Assembly: GCF_963676955.1 (NCBI RefSeq)
Contig: NZ_OY781461.1
Location: forward strand, 1,064,001 to 1,128,000
Source of the DNA: an uncultured Desulfuromonas sp.
GTDB taxonomy: Bacteria; Desulfobacterota; Desulfuromonadia; Desulfuromonadales; Desulfuromonadaceae
Direction: 5' to 3'
Length of the DNA: 64,000 bases
In this document: positions 1-7,383 of the stretch, in pieces
How positions within the stretch are numbered: the first letter of the stretch is position 1
How the letters are laid out: the number at the start of each line of letters is the position of its first letter
Made by a program: the position numbers and the translations under genes
Notes under the pieces: model-generated
Database searches by the model: none
Seen by the model: only the letters and a program-made list of their open reading frames with translations
Told to the model about the DNA's origin: nothing

Positions 1-2
1 CG

Positions 3-950
3 GACCGGGCATTGCTGTATTCCATTATTCACGACATCAATGAGCGGGTCCAGATTGAAGATCATTTACGCAAAATCACCACGGCGGTTGAGCACAGTCC
101 GGCCTCCATCGTCATTACCGACCGCAAAGGCCGGATCGAATACATCAACCAGAGTTTCAGCCGTATAACCGGCTACACAGCCGAAGACGTCCTTGGCGAG
201 AACCCGCGGGTGCTGCGGGCGCGGCCACGACCTCCGGCAGAAACACGCCAGATGTGGCAAACGATCCTGGACGGAAAAATCTGGCGCGGCCTGTTTTACA
301 ACCGCCGCAAAAATGGCGAAGCTTATTGGGAAAAAGCCGCCATTGCTCCAGTTTTTGACGGTCAGCAGCAGATCACCCACTTTGTCGCCATTAAAGAGGA
401 CATCACCCGGCAAAAAGCTTTGGAAGACAAGATCTGGCACCAGGCCCATCATGATTCGTTAACGGATCTGCCCAACCGGGTGCTGTTTTATCAGTATCTC
501 GGCGATGTGGTGCTGCACGCCCAACGCCAGGATATCGGCGCGGCGTTGATGTTTGTTGATCTCGATTGTTTTAAAGAGGTCAACGACTCATTGGGACACG
601 ACTATGGCGATCTGCTGCTGCAACAGGTGGCTAAACGGCTGAGCAACAGTGTGCGGCAAACCGATCAGGTGGCCCGCATCGGCGGCGATGAATTCACGGT
701 CCTGCTCTGCCACACCAGCGATAATCAGGCCATTGTGAATGTGGCCCAAAAAATCCTCGATGAACTCAACCGTCCTTTTGATCTCAACGGCCATCAGGCA
801 CAGATTTCCGGTTCGATCGGCATTGCCCGTGTGACTAAAGGGCACACCACGGAATCGGTGGTGCGCCAGGCGGATCATGCCATGTTCGCCGCTAAAAAAG
901 CCGGACGCAATCAGATCATTATGGCACCACCCCTGTCAGAGCCGTCCTGA
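3..950 (+). CDS. PAS-GGDEF diguanylate cyclase, 5' end outside window
   Basis: The frame is open to the left edge, so the true start lies upstream. The first visible residues (a typical IHDIxER tail) finish one PAS domain. A second PAS follows, with the NGEAYWEKAAIAPV and AIKEDIT signatures. A GGDEF domain then begins at LTDLPNR and carries an intact GGDEF motif at about bases 681-695. An RQTD tetrapeptide sits exactly five residues before GGDEF, the spacing of the allosteric I-site, so product inhibition is expected. The protein should make c-di-GMP in response to a PAS-sensed cue; the cue is unknown. It is convergent with the uspA gene. Domain calls are secure; full length cannot be judged. 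Confidence 0.9.
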   Translation, partial: DRALLYSIIHDINERVQIEDHLRKITTAVEHSPASIVITDRKGRIEYINQSFSRITGYTAEDVLGENPRVLRARPRPPAETRQMWQTILDGKIWRGLFYNRRKNGEAYWEKAAIAPVFDGQQQITHFVAIKEDITRQKALEDKIWHQAHHDSLTDLPNRVLFYQYLGDVVLHAQRQDIGAALMFVDLDCFKEVNDSLGHDYGDLLLQQVAKRLSNSVRQTDQVARIGGDEFTVLLCHTSDNQAIVNVAQKILDELNRPFDLNGHQAQISGSIGIARVTKGHTTESVVRQADHAMFAAKKAGRNQIIMAPPLSEPS

Positions 951-988
951 AAGCCGATCCACCGGACCTGCCTTTTCACAAAGATCGT

Positions 989-1021
989 AAAAAAAACAGG
1001 CCACCCCATAAAGGGTGGCCT
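989..1021 (-). terminator. Rho-independent terminator of the minus-strand uspA unit
   Basis: A perfect 9-bp stem (AGGCCACCC at 998-1006 with GGGTGGCCT at 1013-1021) has a 6-base loop. Read on the minus strand it is followed by a run of eight T. There is no T run on the plus strand, so it terminates transcription arriving from uspA. Confidence 0.85.
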
Positions 1022-1164
1022 CGTAACACTCCCCGCACTTCCAACCGGGAGGATCAAAAAAGCGGAATGGTTGTTTTTTATCGCGTAAATCCTGAATCAG
1101 TGAGCGATTCGACGGATAGATGCACACGTCATTGCCACCGCTCACTCGCTGATCCAGGTAAAAA

Positions 1165-1563
1165 TCACACGGCTTGCGCTAGCGGTTCAACCTGTGACGG
1201 ATAGCAGACCTTGTTCGCCAGGGTGCCGGCCATCTTACCGGTGAAGCAGTCGGCATGACTGTCGCCAACCACCAGAAGGTCATGGTTATCCAGATGGCTG
1301 AGCGCTTCTTCCAACGGGCTGTGCTTATCGACAATCTTCACGGCAACCGGGACACCGTAGCCATTGGCCTTATTAATCTGCTGGACCAATTCCTCTTCAC
1401 TGAACAGGTAGTGGCGCTGACACGTTTCTTTACAGCAGACCCCATTGCTGTGTAACAAAAGCAACTCGCTTTCATGACGATAGGCCAGCTCCAGAGCGGT
1501 AGTCAATGCTTCGGCATCGCGATCCGGATGGCTATAGTTTACAACGATCGTTTGACAATCCAT
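1165..1563 (-). CDS. Universal stress protein-like small alpha/beta protein
   Basis: 132 residues. The start is placed at the ATG at 1563 because GAGGAGG lies six bases upstream; an earlier in-frame start has no ribosome binding site. The N-terminus (TIVVNYSHPD) and the C-terminal LLVVGDSHADCFTGKMAGTLANKV stretch fit the UspA fold (beta strand, acidic loop, then a glycine-bearing nucleotide loop), although the classical GxxG-x9-GS spacing is altered. A CCKETC segment mid-protein could bind metal. It lies downstream of the MFS carrier on the same strand with a 365-bp gap and has its own sigma-54-type promoter. The family call is good; ATP binding is uncertain. Confidence 0.7.
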   Translation of the reverse strand: MDCQTIVVNYSHPDRDAEALTTALELAYRHESELLLLHSNGVCCKETCQRHYLFSEEELVQQINKANGYGVPVAVKIVDKHSPLEEALSHLDNHDLLVVGDSHADCFTGKMAGTLANKVCYPSQVEPLAQAV

Positions 1564-1684
1564 GGTTCCCTCCTCTGCATGGCACGGCGTGCCCAGTAAT
1601 AGCGTCGTTTCTGTCGCTGTCACTTCACCCGCGCCACCCTTGAACGGTGTCGCCGGGACAACGAAGCTGTCGTGCTTTTCAATA

Positions 1685-1699
1685 GCAATGACGGTGCCA
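1685..1699 (-). promoter_or_regulatory. Sigma-54 promoter of uspA
   Basis: On the minus strand the sequence reads TGGCAC, five bases, then TTGCT. This is a full match to the -24/-12 consensus with GG-N10-GC spacing. It lies about 120 bases before the uspA start codon. Confidence 0.8.
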
Positions 1700-1810
1700 C
1701 ATCGTCATAAAATCTCTGAACGCTTATCTTTCAAAGCGGTTACCTTGTGACAACGCCAACGGTGTTCAGTGATGTCGTTCCAGTCCATTCCATGCTCGCG
1801 GTTACGTTCC

Positions 1811-1824
1811 GTCACTGTTGTGAC
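1811..1824. promoter_or_regulatory. Inverted repeat, likely enhancer-binding-protein site for uspA
   Basis: GTCAC-tgtt-GTGAC is a perfect inverted repeat flanked by outer TTCC/GGAA. It lies about 110 bases upstream of the uspA -24 element, the normal distance for an upstream activating sequence. That role is inferred from position and symmetry only. Confidence 0.45.
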
Positions 1825-1862
1825 AGGTCATGGAACAGATGGGCCAAAGATCCTGCACAGGC

Positions 1863-1900
1863 CCCGGGAGCTGATGCCTGACACGGCACGGGCTCCCGGG
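1863..1900. terminator. Hairpin after the MFS gene
   Basis: CCCGGGAGC (1863-1871) pairs with GCTCCCGGG (1892-1900) around a 20-base loop, about 30 bases after the MFS stop codon. Neither side has a T run, so it may act as a weak terminator or an mRNA 3'-end stabiliser. Confidence 0.4.
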
Positions 1901-1928
1901 CTGTTTGATCCGTGGAACCAAGGATCGG

Positions 1929-3236
1929 TTAATCGACCACCAGATCTTCTTCGTCGTACTCTTCATCGACAATGGCTGCGGCTTGCGGCGCTTCGGCCAC
2001 GGCCTGTTTGGCGCGCAGGGTCAATGACAGTCCGGCGCCCAGCAGCAGCATAATGCCTGCCGCCTTGAACGACAGATCAAAGCTGCCGGTTTTCACGACC
2101 ATCATCTGGGACAATCGCACCAGCACAAAGGCACCGACACCCCAGGCACTGAACAACAGGCCGTAATTCATTCCCAGGTTCTTTGCTCCCCACAAATCTT
2201 TGGCAAATGAGGGAAACAGCGACAGGTTGGTGCCGTAGTTGAAGACCATAAAGCTGACCAGCAGGACCACCAGAATCGGGCTGCTGTCGGTGCCGCCGAG
2301 AACCGGAACCGCGGCGAACATCAAAGCCGCCTGGAACATGAGCATAAAGGTCAGGGTGTTGGCACGTCCGACTTTATCGGAAACCACGCCGGCGATCAGA
2401 CGTCCGGCCGCGTTACCCACCGACATGATGGCCACGACCAGGAAGGCCATTTCACCCATGGACGCCTTCGCCAGCCCTTTGGCACTGCCGATGACCATCA
2501 ATCCGGCCCCGGCACCGATAAAGAAGCAGGTCCACAGAATGTAAAACTTAGGTGTTTTCAGCATTTGTCCTGCGGTCATATCCACGGTGTTGCTTTGTGT
2601 CGCACTGGTGGCCGCCTCGGCACCGGCCGGAACAAAACCTTCCGGAGGATTGGTGATCAACATGCCGAGCAGACTGACGACGATCGCAAAAGCGATGCCG
2701 AAAATCAGCATGGATTGCTGCAATCCCTGAGTCGCCAGTAAATGTTTGGCCAGAGGGGCAATATAAATCGACGCCAGCCCGAAACCTGACACGACCGTAC
2801 CGGCAATCAGACCGGTTTTCGCTGGGGAAAACCACTTTAAGGCCGGTGGCGTCGTGGCTGAATATCCAAAGCCGATCCCCATCCCGGCCATGACACCGAA
2901 GCCGAGAATCCACGCCCAATAGTTGGTGGTCTGTGAGATCCATACGAATCCCGCACCAACCAGCAGACCGCCGAGGATACAGGTGAGGCGGGGGCCGAAT
3001 TTCTGTTGCAGCTTTCCGGCGATAATCATCGAGACGGCAAAGGCCAGACACGCCACGGCATACGGATCGTTGATGGAGGCTTTATCCCACGTGAATGCGC
3101 CGGGACCGCCTGCGGCAATTGAATCGACAATCGCTCCTTTAAAAATACTCCAGGTGTAAAGGATGCCCAGCGCCAGGTTAATGCCGGTTGCGGCAAGCAC
3201 TACGGTTAATCCTTTGTTTTTGATCTGGTCAGTCAT
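1929..3236 (-). CDS. MFS transporter, oxalate/formate antiporter (OFA) family
   Basis: 435 residues from the ATG at 3236, which has an AGGAG eight bases upstream. Twelve hydrophobic segments are visible. The loop GRLIAGVVSDKVGRAN matches the MFS motif between helices 8 and 9 in this family, and the N-terminus (LTVVLAATGINLALGILYTWSIF) is typical of OFA carriers. Members exchange small carboxylates (oxalate/formate) or act as monocarboxylate carriers; the substrate here is unknown. The tail is acidic (EEYDEEDLVVD). The reading frame stays open upstream for 118 more codons to a second good start at 3590 (separate entry). uspA follows downstream. Confidence 0.85.
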   Translation of the reverse strand: MTDQIKNKGLTVVLAATGINLALGILYTWSIFKGAIVDSIAAGGPGAFTWDKASINDPYAVACLAFAVSMIIAGKLQQKFGPRLTCILGGLLVGAGFVWISQTTNYWAWILGFGVMAGMGIGFGYSATTPPALKWFSPAKTGLIAGTVVSGFGLASIYIAPLAKHLLATQGLQQSMLIFGIAFAIVVSLLGMLITNPPEGFVPAGAEAATSATQSNTVDMTAGQMLKTPKFYILWTCFFIGAGAGLMVIGSAKGLAKASMGEMAFLVVAIMSVGNAAGRLIAGVVSDKVGRANTLTFMLMFQAALMFAAVPVLGGTDSSPILVVLLVSFMVFNYGTNLSLFPSFAKDLWGAKNLGMNYGLLFSAWGVGAFVLVRLSQMMVVKTGSFDLSFKAAGIMLLLGAGLSLTLRAKQAVAEAPQAAAIVDEEYDEEDLVVD

Positions 3237-3590
3237 GGTCGTGTTCTCCTGTGTGTAATTGAAACTCTCATTGTATTGAGCTGTCATCGCACGAAGCTGA
3301 ACGCTACTCGGCCACTTGACGCTGAAGGGGGCTACCCTTCGCACTGCTCTTTTGGGGGTGGAATTCAGCATATCTTTCTCTTTGTTCCCAGCGGTTGTTG
3401 TGGTCACCAGCGGCCGGCACGAGGCGGTTTTCTGTTCTCCTGCGAGCAACTGATAATTGGAACACTCCCGATAACGTCCGTCGCAATAGGTGATGATCAT
3501 CATGACGTCATGGCTGGAAATATGCTCATAGCCAACATCACAGACCTCTTCATCTTTGCGAAAATAGGGACACACATCTTTGCTGTTCAT
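3237..3590 (-). CDS. Cys-containing small ORF, in frame with and running into the MFS carrier
   Basis: The ATG at 3590 has GGAG five bases upstream and lies about 45 bases after the predicted start from a sigma-54 promoter, so it is probably translated. The first 50 or so residues look like real protein with spaced cysteines (DVCPYF, EEVCDVG, ITYCDGRYRECSNYQLL). After that the sequence looks like untranslated spacer, yet no stop codon occurs before the MFS start. Either the MFS is made with a 118-residue extension, or a small protein lost its stop, or the stop is hidden by a sequence error. Function unknown. Confidence 0.45.
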
Positions 3591-3645
3591 AACCACTCCA
3601 CCGTCATTGGTTCCTGTGGCGTTACCACCGTCTCTCACACAAGTA

Positions 3646-3660
3646 GCAACCTGTATACCA
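3646..3660 (-). promoter_or_regulatory. Sigma-54-type promoter for the small ORF and MFS gene
   Basis: The minus strand reads TGGTAT, five bases, TTGCT, with GG-N10-GC spacing. The -12 half is perfect; the -24 half differs from TGGCAC at two positions. Its predicted start point is about 45 bases before the ATG at 3590. Confidence 0.6.
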
Positions 3661-3965
3661 ACCGCCGGACTGGGGACATCTTTTTACTTTATCTTTTTAA
3701 TTTCAGTAAGTTAGCACAAGAAAACGGCACAATCATAAAACGCAGATCTTCCCGTTTATCTCAATGGCTTCGCAGATTTGCAAATTGCTGAACAGATCTT
3801 GACGACGGCAGGACGCACGTCCTTTACCACATGGCGCGACCGCCTATCACCTTAACCACCCAGAATAACTGGAAAATGGAATGGCAGTTCACATCAAGAT
3901 AGAACTCTGTTTTGCAATTATGTCGGTAGGAAGAGCATTTTTTGCAGAAATGCAAAAGCCCTTTA
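3661..3965. other. Intergenic region upstream of the MFS unit
   Basis: About 300 bases with no convincing gene. The activator site for the promoter at 3646-3660 would be expected here, but no strong inverted repeat stands out. A short GCATTT/AAATGC hairpin lies at about 3936-3954, just past the stop codon of the next gene. Confidence 0.3.
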
Positions 3966-4331
3966 TCAGGGGATCAAGGCGCTACCAAAAAGCTGATGGG
4001 CAACCTTAAAAAGATAAGTATGTTCGAGTGTTACACCAAAAGGCACCAGCAAAAGCAGACTCAAAACCATCAGGACCGCGATGCCGACCACCCAGCTGAG
4101 CAACTGAAAGTCCATTCGGCCGTCATGATCTTCGTCCTGTTCGGACTGGCCGGCACGAATCCGCTTGGCGACCTTCTTCATCATGCGACCTGAGCTGAGA
4201 AAGAAAACCGCCGACAAGGCAAACTGAGGCAGCACTTCGACGGAAAACTGCCCGGAAGACAGCATGATCGCGTAGAAGCCCATGGCACAAAGGCCGAACA
4301 GTGTCATGAGTTTGCTGAGTTTGGTGTACAT
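3966..4331 (-). CDS. Small membrane protein of unknown function
   Basis: 121 residues from the ATG at 4331, preceded by CCGGAGG. Three hydrophobic stretches can be seen (around LMTLFGLCAMGFYAIML, LPQFALSAVFFLSSG and SWVVGIAVLMVLSLLLLVPF). Between the second and third is a charged, probably cytoplasmic loop with RMMKKVAKRIR and an acidic DEDHDGRMD run. I do not recognise the family. It stands alone between the MFS promoter region and a long hairpin. The longer frame reaching 4469 lacks a ribosome binding site and was not used. Confidence 0.6.
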   Translation of the reverse strand: MYTKLSKLMTLFGLCAMGFYAIMLSSGQFSVEVLPQFALSAVFFLSSGRMMKKVAKRIRAGQSEQDEDHDGRMDFQLLSWVVGIAVLMVLSLLLLVPFGVTLEHTYLFKVAHQLFGSALIP

Positions 4332-4510
4332 GAAACCTCCGGAAAAATCGGCGTATATCGGCCACCTTTGCCGACAACTATAGCGAGATTCATCCCGGCA
4401 GGCAAATTTTGTTGACGGTTTTTCAACCATCGGAGGTCTGTTTGCTTGCAGATCATTGAAATCAAACAAACAAACTTTGTTTTATAGTTTTTATCAGATG
4501 TGTAAGCCAT

Positions 4511-4543
4511 CCTCCCCGTTCAACCTGGTGCTGAACGGGGAGG
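4511..4543. terminator. Strong hairpin after the flavin reductase gene
   Basis: CCTCCCCGTTCA (4511-4522) pairs perfectly with TGAACGGGGAGG (4532-4543), a 12-bp stem with a 9-base loop, about 50 bases past the reductase stop. The T-rich side is on the plus strand (GCTTGTTTT), so on the minus strand it is a hairpin without a good U tract. Confidence 0.5.
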
Positions 4544-4595
4544 GCTTGTTTTAGGAGAATCTGGACTATTTAAACGCTAGGTTGGTTTGCGCTGA

Positions 4596-5945
4596 TCACA
4601 GTTGAATCAGAGCATTTTCAGCGGCGACCATCAGTTGATACATGACCGGTGATGCGGTCAGCAGGGGGTGAGTCGCGTACTGCATGATGGATAAATCATT
4701 GGCCGTCAGCTGGGCTTGAACCGCCACGGCAATGGCATTGGCCAGCTCCGCGGAACTGTCGCCACCGCAGACATGCCCGCCAAGTAAACGTCCGGTTTGG
4801 CGCTCAAAAATAAGTTTCACCCGCATGTCGGCAATAGCATTGGGCAGTGAGCCGGGATGCATGTTGGAGGCCACCGCTTCACCGATGACGACATCGAGGT
4901 TCTGCTGGCGTGCCGCCTGGGTGGTGATGCCGGCAGCGGCAATGCTGCGTGTTCCCACTTTTGTCGCAAAAGCCCCCAGGGCCCCCAGTGTTTCACGTTG
5001 GGTGTCGGCATAGAGATTGGCCGCGGCAATGGTTCCTTCGGATGCGGCAATCGACGCCAGGCGAATGCCACTGGGCTCACCATTGAAAAAGGAGAACTTT
5101 TCCGCGCAATCGCCGGCGGCATAGATATCGGCATCACTGGTTTGCAAGGTGCGGGACACTTTCACGCCACCGCGCGCATCGCAGGCAATGCCCGATCGCT
5201 CAGCCAGCTCGACATTCGGTGCCGCACCGATCCCGATCACCACCACATCAGCATCCAATTGTCTGCCGTCGGTCAACTCAACCGTGCGCACGCCGGAATC
5301 ACCGTGAATCGCTTTGACCTGGCAATTGGTCATCACCTCGACCCCTTCACGCTCCAGCTCTTTTTCGGCAATGATGCAATACTCTTCTTCACAGGCTGTC
5401 ATCAGGCAGTGCGGCAGCATCTCCACCAGACGGATATGCGCAGGCCGCGACTCCATACGGGCAATTTGCTCCGCCATTTCAACCCCGATGAACCCACCAC
5501 CGATGACCACGACATTCTGTGCCGGATTCAGCGCATCGAGAATCGTCTGCAGATGGGCGGGATCCTTGTGAATGCAGAAGACATTGGTCAGATCCACTCC
5601 ATCAATCGGCGGTAAAAACGGCTTTGAGCCGGTACTGAGAATAAGTTTCTCGTAACTGAGCGTCTCACCATCATCAAATTCGACAATTTTCTGCTCACGG
5701 TCAATCACATTGACGTGTTTAGTGATGATATCGACACCGGCATCACGGAATTGATTGTCGGGGATGATATTTTTGTTCACGGCACCCAACGTGCCGTAGA
5801 CATAGGGAATTCCACAGGGCACAACGGTTTGTGACACATTGCGGATTAAACTGATCTGCTTGTCGGGATAACGTCTCATCAGGGTTGTTGCTGCGGCCAG
5901 GCCGGCGGCAGAGCCGCCGATAATCGCCACATCGGTTGTTTTCAT
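4596..5945 (-). CDS. FAD-dependent pyridine nucleotide-disulfide oxidoreductase, CoA-disulfide reductase/NADH oxidase type
   Basis: 449 residues. FAD-binding GGSAAG is at residues 10-15, the second dinucleotide motif (VVVIGGGFIG) is near 150 and the FAD-binding AAGDC is near 280. A single redox cysteine, Cys44 in VVPCGIPYVYG, is the hallmark of the CoA-disulfide reductase, NADH oxidase and NADH-dependent sulfur/polysulfide reductase branch. The protein has no rhodanese extension. It is the second gene behind a Fur-family regulator, 33 bases apart, which suggests a role in redox or metal-linked stress, such as reduction of O2, CoA disulfide or polysulfide. The exact substrate cannot be read from the sequence. 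Confidence 0.82.
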   Translation of the reverse strand: MKTTDVAIIGGSAAGLAAATTLMRRYPDKQISLIRNVSQTVVPCGIPYVYGTLGAVNKNIIPDNQFRDAGVDIITKHVNVIDREQKIVEFDDGETLSYEKLILSTGSKPFLPPIDGVDLTNVFCIHKDPAHLQTILDALNPAQNVVVIGGGFIGVEMAEQIARMESRPAHIRLVEMLPHCLMTACEEEYCIIAEKELEREGVEVMTNCQVKAIHGDSGVRTVELTDGRQLDADVVVIGIGAAPNVELAERSGIACDARGGVKVSRTLQTSDADIYAAGDCAEKFSFFNGEPSGIRLASIAASEGTIAAANLYADTQRETLGALGAFATKVGTRSIAAAGITTQAARQQNLDVVIGEAVASNMHPGSLPNAIADMRVKLIFERQTGRLLGGHVCGGDSSAELANAIAVAVQAQLTANDLSIMQYATHPLLTASPVMYQLMVAAENALIQL

Positions 5946-5978
5946 AGTGTTCCCTCCATTGTTGGTTTCAACCGCCTG

Positions 5979-6431
5979 CTAACAGGCTTTCATTCCTTTT
6001 TTCTGACAGTCCGGACACAGCGCAAAAATGCGTAAACTGTGCGATTCCAGCTGATAACCACGCTCTTCAGTAATAAGCTGACAACTGTCGCAAATCTGCT
6101 TTTTTTCGACATCGGTCACTTTGCCGCAGCCGGTACAGATCAAATGATCATAGGCACGATACTTACCGCACAAACTGTACAAATTGCTGCGAAGATCCGT
6201 GGGCGACAGACTGATGGTTCTCAGCAATCCCGAGTCGAGCAGTAACTGCAAGGTCCGGTAAATGGTGGCTTTGGACGTTTTCACCTCATGCTGCTTGAGA
6301 TGAAACAGCAGCCCATCAACATCAAAAGGCTTTTCGAAGTCGACAATCGCCTGAAAAATCTTTTCGCGTTCACGGGTGAATTTCAGTCCCCGCTGTTGCA
6401 AGAAGTCTTTAAATTGCTCAAATAGTTCCAT
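5979..6431 (-). CDS. Fur/PerR-family transcriptional regulator
   Basis: 150 residues, normal family length. The winged-helix part is residues 1-80 (LKFTREREKIFQAI, then the recognition helix TSKATIYRTLQLL). The dimerisation part holds the family zinc site, Cys99-x2-Cys102 and Cys139-x2-Cys142, plus an extra CDSC pair at 114-117. An inverted repeat resembling a Fur/PerR operator lies 16-30 bases before the start codon, which points to autoregulation. It heads an operon with the flavin disulfide reductase, a pairing more suggestive of peroxide or redox control than of iron uptake. The sensed metal or signal cannot be assigned. Confidence 0.85.
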   Translation of the reverse strand: MELFEQFKDFLQQRGLKFTREREKIFQAIVDFEKPFDVDGLLFHLKQHEVKTSKATIYRTLQLLLDSGLLRTISLSPTDLRSNLYSLCGKYRAYDHLICTGCGKVTDVEKKQICDSCQLITEERGYQLESHSLRIFALCPDCQKKGMKAC

Positions 6432-6446
6432 CTATCTCTCCCCAAT

Positions 6447-6461
6447 TGAGAACGAGTCTCA
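6447..6461. promoter_or_regulatory. Fur/PerR-like operator upstream of the regulator operon
   Basis: TGAGAAC-G-AGTCTCA is a 7-1-7 inverted repeat with five of seven pairs matching, the layout of Fur-family operators. It sits where it would cover the promoter or leader of the regulator gene. Confidence 0.5.
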
Positions 6462-6592
6462 GTCGCACAAACTGTTTTACGCCGTTGCCGACAGCCTGTC
6501 AAGAGGGTAAGCTTAAGAGACCCACAAAAAAATACGTTCCTCGTGACAAAAAGTGCGACTGTCCCGGTAAACACCTGAACTTTCTTGATCTT

Positions 6593-6764
6593 TCGGAGCC
6601 TTTTCCAAAAAGGCTCACGGAGCCCATGGATGGGCGACCAAAATAACCGGGTCCGCCAATGTCCCTTTACTGTTGACCCGGCTATTTTGTGCAGTTTTGA
6701 AAATCACATGTTTCAAAACCGTGCGTGCAAAAAGCCACGGACGGCTTTTGCAAAAACCTCTTCA
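6593..6764. repeat. Dispersed intergenic repeat, copy 1
   Basis: This copy holds three modules. Module A is GCCCATGGATGGGCGA (6622-6637). Module B is GTTTTGAAAATC (6694-6705). Module C begins GACGGCTTTT at 6740. A CCGGGTC/GACCCGG arm pair is also present. Related modules occur at 26,855-26,940, 35,964-36,020 and 44,586-44,651. It fills the spacer before the YjdF-like gene. Confidence 0.65.
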
Positions 6765-6780
6765 GACAAGGAGATTGGCC

Positions 6781-7383
6781 ATGACGCCACGGTTTTTGCT
6801 GATCAGTTATGCGATAATCTGGCTGCTTCTGGCCATCCGGCCGCGCTATCGCGAGGACTGGCTGCTGGAAAACCTGCTGGTGTTCGCCGCCCTGCCCATC
6901 CTGATTTGGCTTCACCGCCGCCGGCCTTTTTCCTCTGGGGCAGCCTGGCTGCTGTGGGTATTCTTTGTTCTCCATGCCGTCGGCGCCCACTACACCTATG
7001 CTGAAATGCCCTGGCTCTCCCAAGTGGCTGATTATTTCAGCTGGCAGCGTAATCATTATGACCGCCTGGTTCATTTTTTATTTGGCTTGCTGCTGTTTCG
7101 CCCTTTGCAAGAACAACTGGCTGGAACGTTTCAGCGACCGACACCGCGTCTGGTGGTCACTCTGCTGATCCTGTTCAGTGCCTCGGGAGGCTATGAGATT
7201 ATTGAATGGCTGGCCACGGAATGGACCCATCCGGAACTGGGGATCGCCTTTCTCGGCACCCAGGGGGATCAATGGGATGCGCAGAAAGACATGGTTCTCG
7301 CCCATCTCGGCGCACTACTGGCTGCCTGGGTGGAACTCCACCGGTCGTCTACGAGGGGGAGGGGGACGTGCAGTCAGCGGTGA
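6781..7383 (+). CDS. YjdF/DUF2238-family inner membrane protein
   Basis: 200 residues from the ATG at 6781, which has AAGGAGA seven bases upstream. About five to six membrane helices are visible. Family hallmarks are GAHYTYAEMPW near residue 64, RNHYDRLVHFLFGLL near 85, YEIIEW and the LGTQGDQWDAQKDM block near 155-170. The function of the family is not known to me; conserved His, Asp and Glu residues at the membrane face suggest a metal or enzymatic site. It is alone on the plus strand, and its last 35 bases overlap the end of the convergent GGDEF-EAL gene. Confidence 0.82.
   Translation: MTPRFLLISYAIIWLLLAIRPRYREDWLLENLLVFAALPILIWLHRRRPFSSGAAWLLWVFFVLHAVGAHYTYAEMPWLSQVADYFSWQRNHYDRLVHFLFGLLLFRPLQEQLAGTFQRPTPRLVVTLLILFSASGGYEIIEWLATEWTHPELGIAFLGTQGDQWDAQKDMVLAHLGALLAAWVELHRSSTRGRGTCSQR

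Noticed and set aside
936-1145. Minus-strand frame of 69 codons starting GTG after uspA, with several cysteines
   Set aside because: It runs straight through the strong terminator at 989-1021 and has no ribosome binding site; part of its protein-like look comes from translating the hairpin.
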